Positions 63,892 to 64,000 of a stretch of DNA of 64,000 bases are shown here, one piece after another. The translations under genes were made by a program, and so were the position numbers. Below the pieces are notes generated by a model. That model worked only from the letters and a program-made list of their open reading frames with translations. It did no database searches and was not told the DNA's origin. Each line of letters begins with the position of its first letter. The first letter of the stretch is position 1. Origin of the DNA: Roseovarius sp. ZX-A-9 (GTDB taxonomy: Bacteria > Pseudomonadota > Alphaproteobacteria > Rhodobacterales > Rhodobacteraceae); the NCBI RefSeq assembly GCF_028369135.1, contig NZ_JAPWHW010000009.1, positions 62,001 through 126,000 of the forward strand. The letters are read 5' to 3'.

Positions 63892-64000
63892 ATGGGCATT
63901 CTCAACACGCTTCTGCGCTCTGTTACATGGTGGAATGGTCAGACGCTGAACACGCAATTATGGACCTGGCGCAACGGGACCAAAGTGGGTGAGGACGCGC
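63892..64000 (+). CDS. NDUFA12-family NADH:ubiquinone oxidoreductase-associated protein (partial)
   Basis: The first 36 codons run off the right edge. The start [20 protein letters not shown], followed by [15 protein letters not shown], matches the B17.2/NDUFA12 accessory subunit family of complex I found in alphaproteobacteria and mitochondria. GGAGG lies 6 nt before the ATG. Confidence 0.85.
   Translation, partial: MGILNTLLRSVTWWNGQTLNTQLWTWRNGTKVGEDA

Noticed and set aside
62401..63957. Minus-strand open frame of about 518 codons
   Set aside because: Antisense to clpX, which has complete zinc-finger and AAA+ motifs.
1..64000. tRNA, rRNA, CRISPR arrays, insertion sequences, prophage or defence islands
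   Set aside because: No cloverleaf, rRNA stretch, regular short spaced repeats, transposase, integrase or phage protein was seen on reading both strands.

Overview
The window is GC-rich, densely coded DNA that reads as a chromosome segment of an alphaproteobacterium, most likely a member of the Rhodobacterales (Roseobacter group). This is inferred from gene content: a malic enzyme fused to a phosphotransacetylase-like domain, EI-Ntr (ptsP) next to lysC, clpP-clpX followed by an NDUFA12-type complex I protein, a DmdC-like long acyl-CoA dehydrogenase, and short stand-alone Hint-type and SPOR-type proteins. I found no rRNA, tRNA, CRISPR array, transposase, integrase or phage gene. Most of it is ordinary metabolic chromosome.

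Layout. 1-7.3 kb: 3'-truncated malic enzyme (minus), then a nucleoside-salvage set cdd-deoA-deoB-upp and a secreted SPOR-domain protein. 7.3-14.7 kb: a membrane protein resembling an M48 peptidase that has lost its active site, an acyl-CoA synthetase, a divergent Lrp regulator / UspA-alanine symporter pair, a sulfotransferase and a Hint-like protein. 14.9-23.8 kb: a minus-strand beta-oxidation block (fadJ, small unknown, fadA, GST, acyl-CoA dehydrogenase, a small ribbon-helix-helix-like protein, a DmdC-like dehydrogenase) headed by two paralogous MerR regulators. 24-30.3 kb: two thioesterases overlapping a MATE pump, a VOC protein, a BT1-like transporter, and the overlapping DUF952-pyrD-arsC chain.

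30.3-44.5 kb: a periplasmic 5'-nucleotidase, a methyltransferase with a PqqD-like tail, an SRAP protein, then a minus-strand operon mtnP-lysE-SDR/DoxX-DUF2269-apt that pairs release of adenine from methylthioadenosine with adenine salvage; a Tat-exported cysteine hydrolase divergent from an AraC regulator; SulP and AEC transporters; flavin reductase, GNAT and EcsC proteins. 44.5-50.5 kb: ptsP, lysC, an ACT protein, an SDR, DUF1178 and NUDIX genes. 50.6-60.8 kb: modABC, a complete peptide-type ABC operon (binding protein, two permeases, two ATPases) and an orphan iron-type permease. 60.8-64 kb: a small secreted protein of more AT-rich composition, a possible gene remnant, clpP, clpX and the start of an NDUFA12-family gene.

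The most unusual signals are a 21-bp repeat present three times (two copies inverted around a hairpin), two catalytically degenerate proteins (M48-like and Hint-like), the small DNA-binding-like protein inside the acyl-CoA dehydrogenase operon, the PqqD-like tail on a methyltransferase, and two A/T-tract direct repeats four helical turns apart in front of lrp. I do not see convincing evidence for a wholly new multi-gene system. Functions were assigned by reading motifs; no database search was run.
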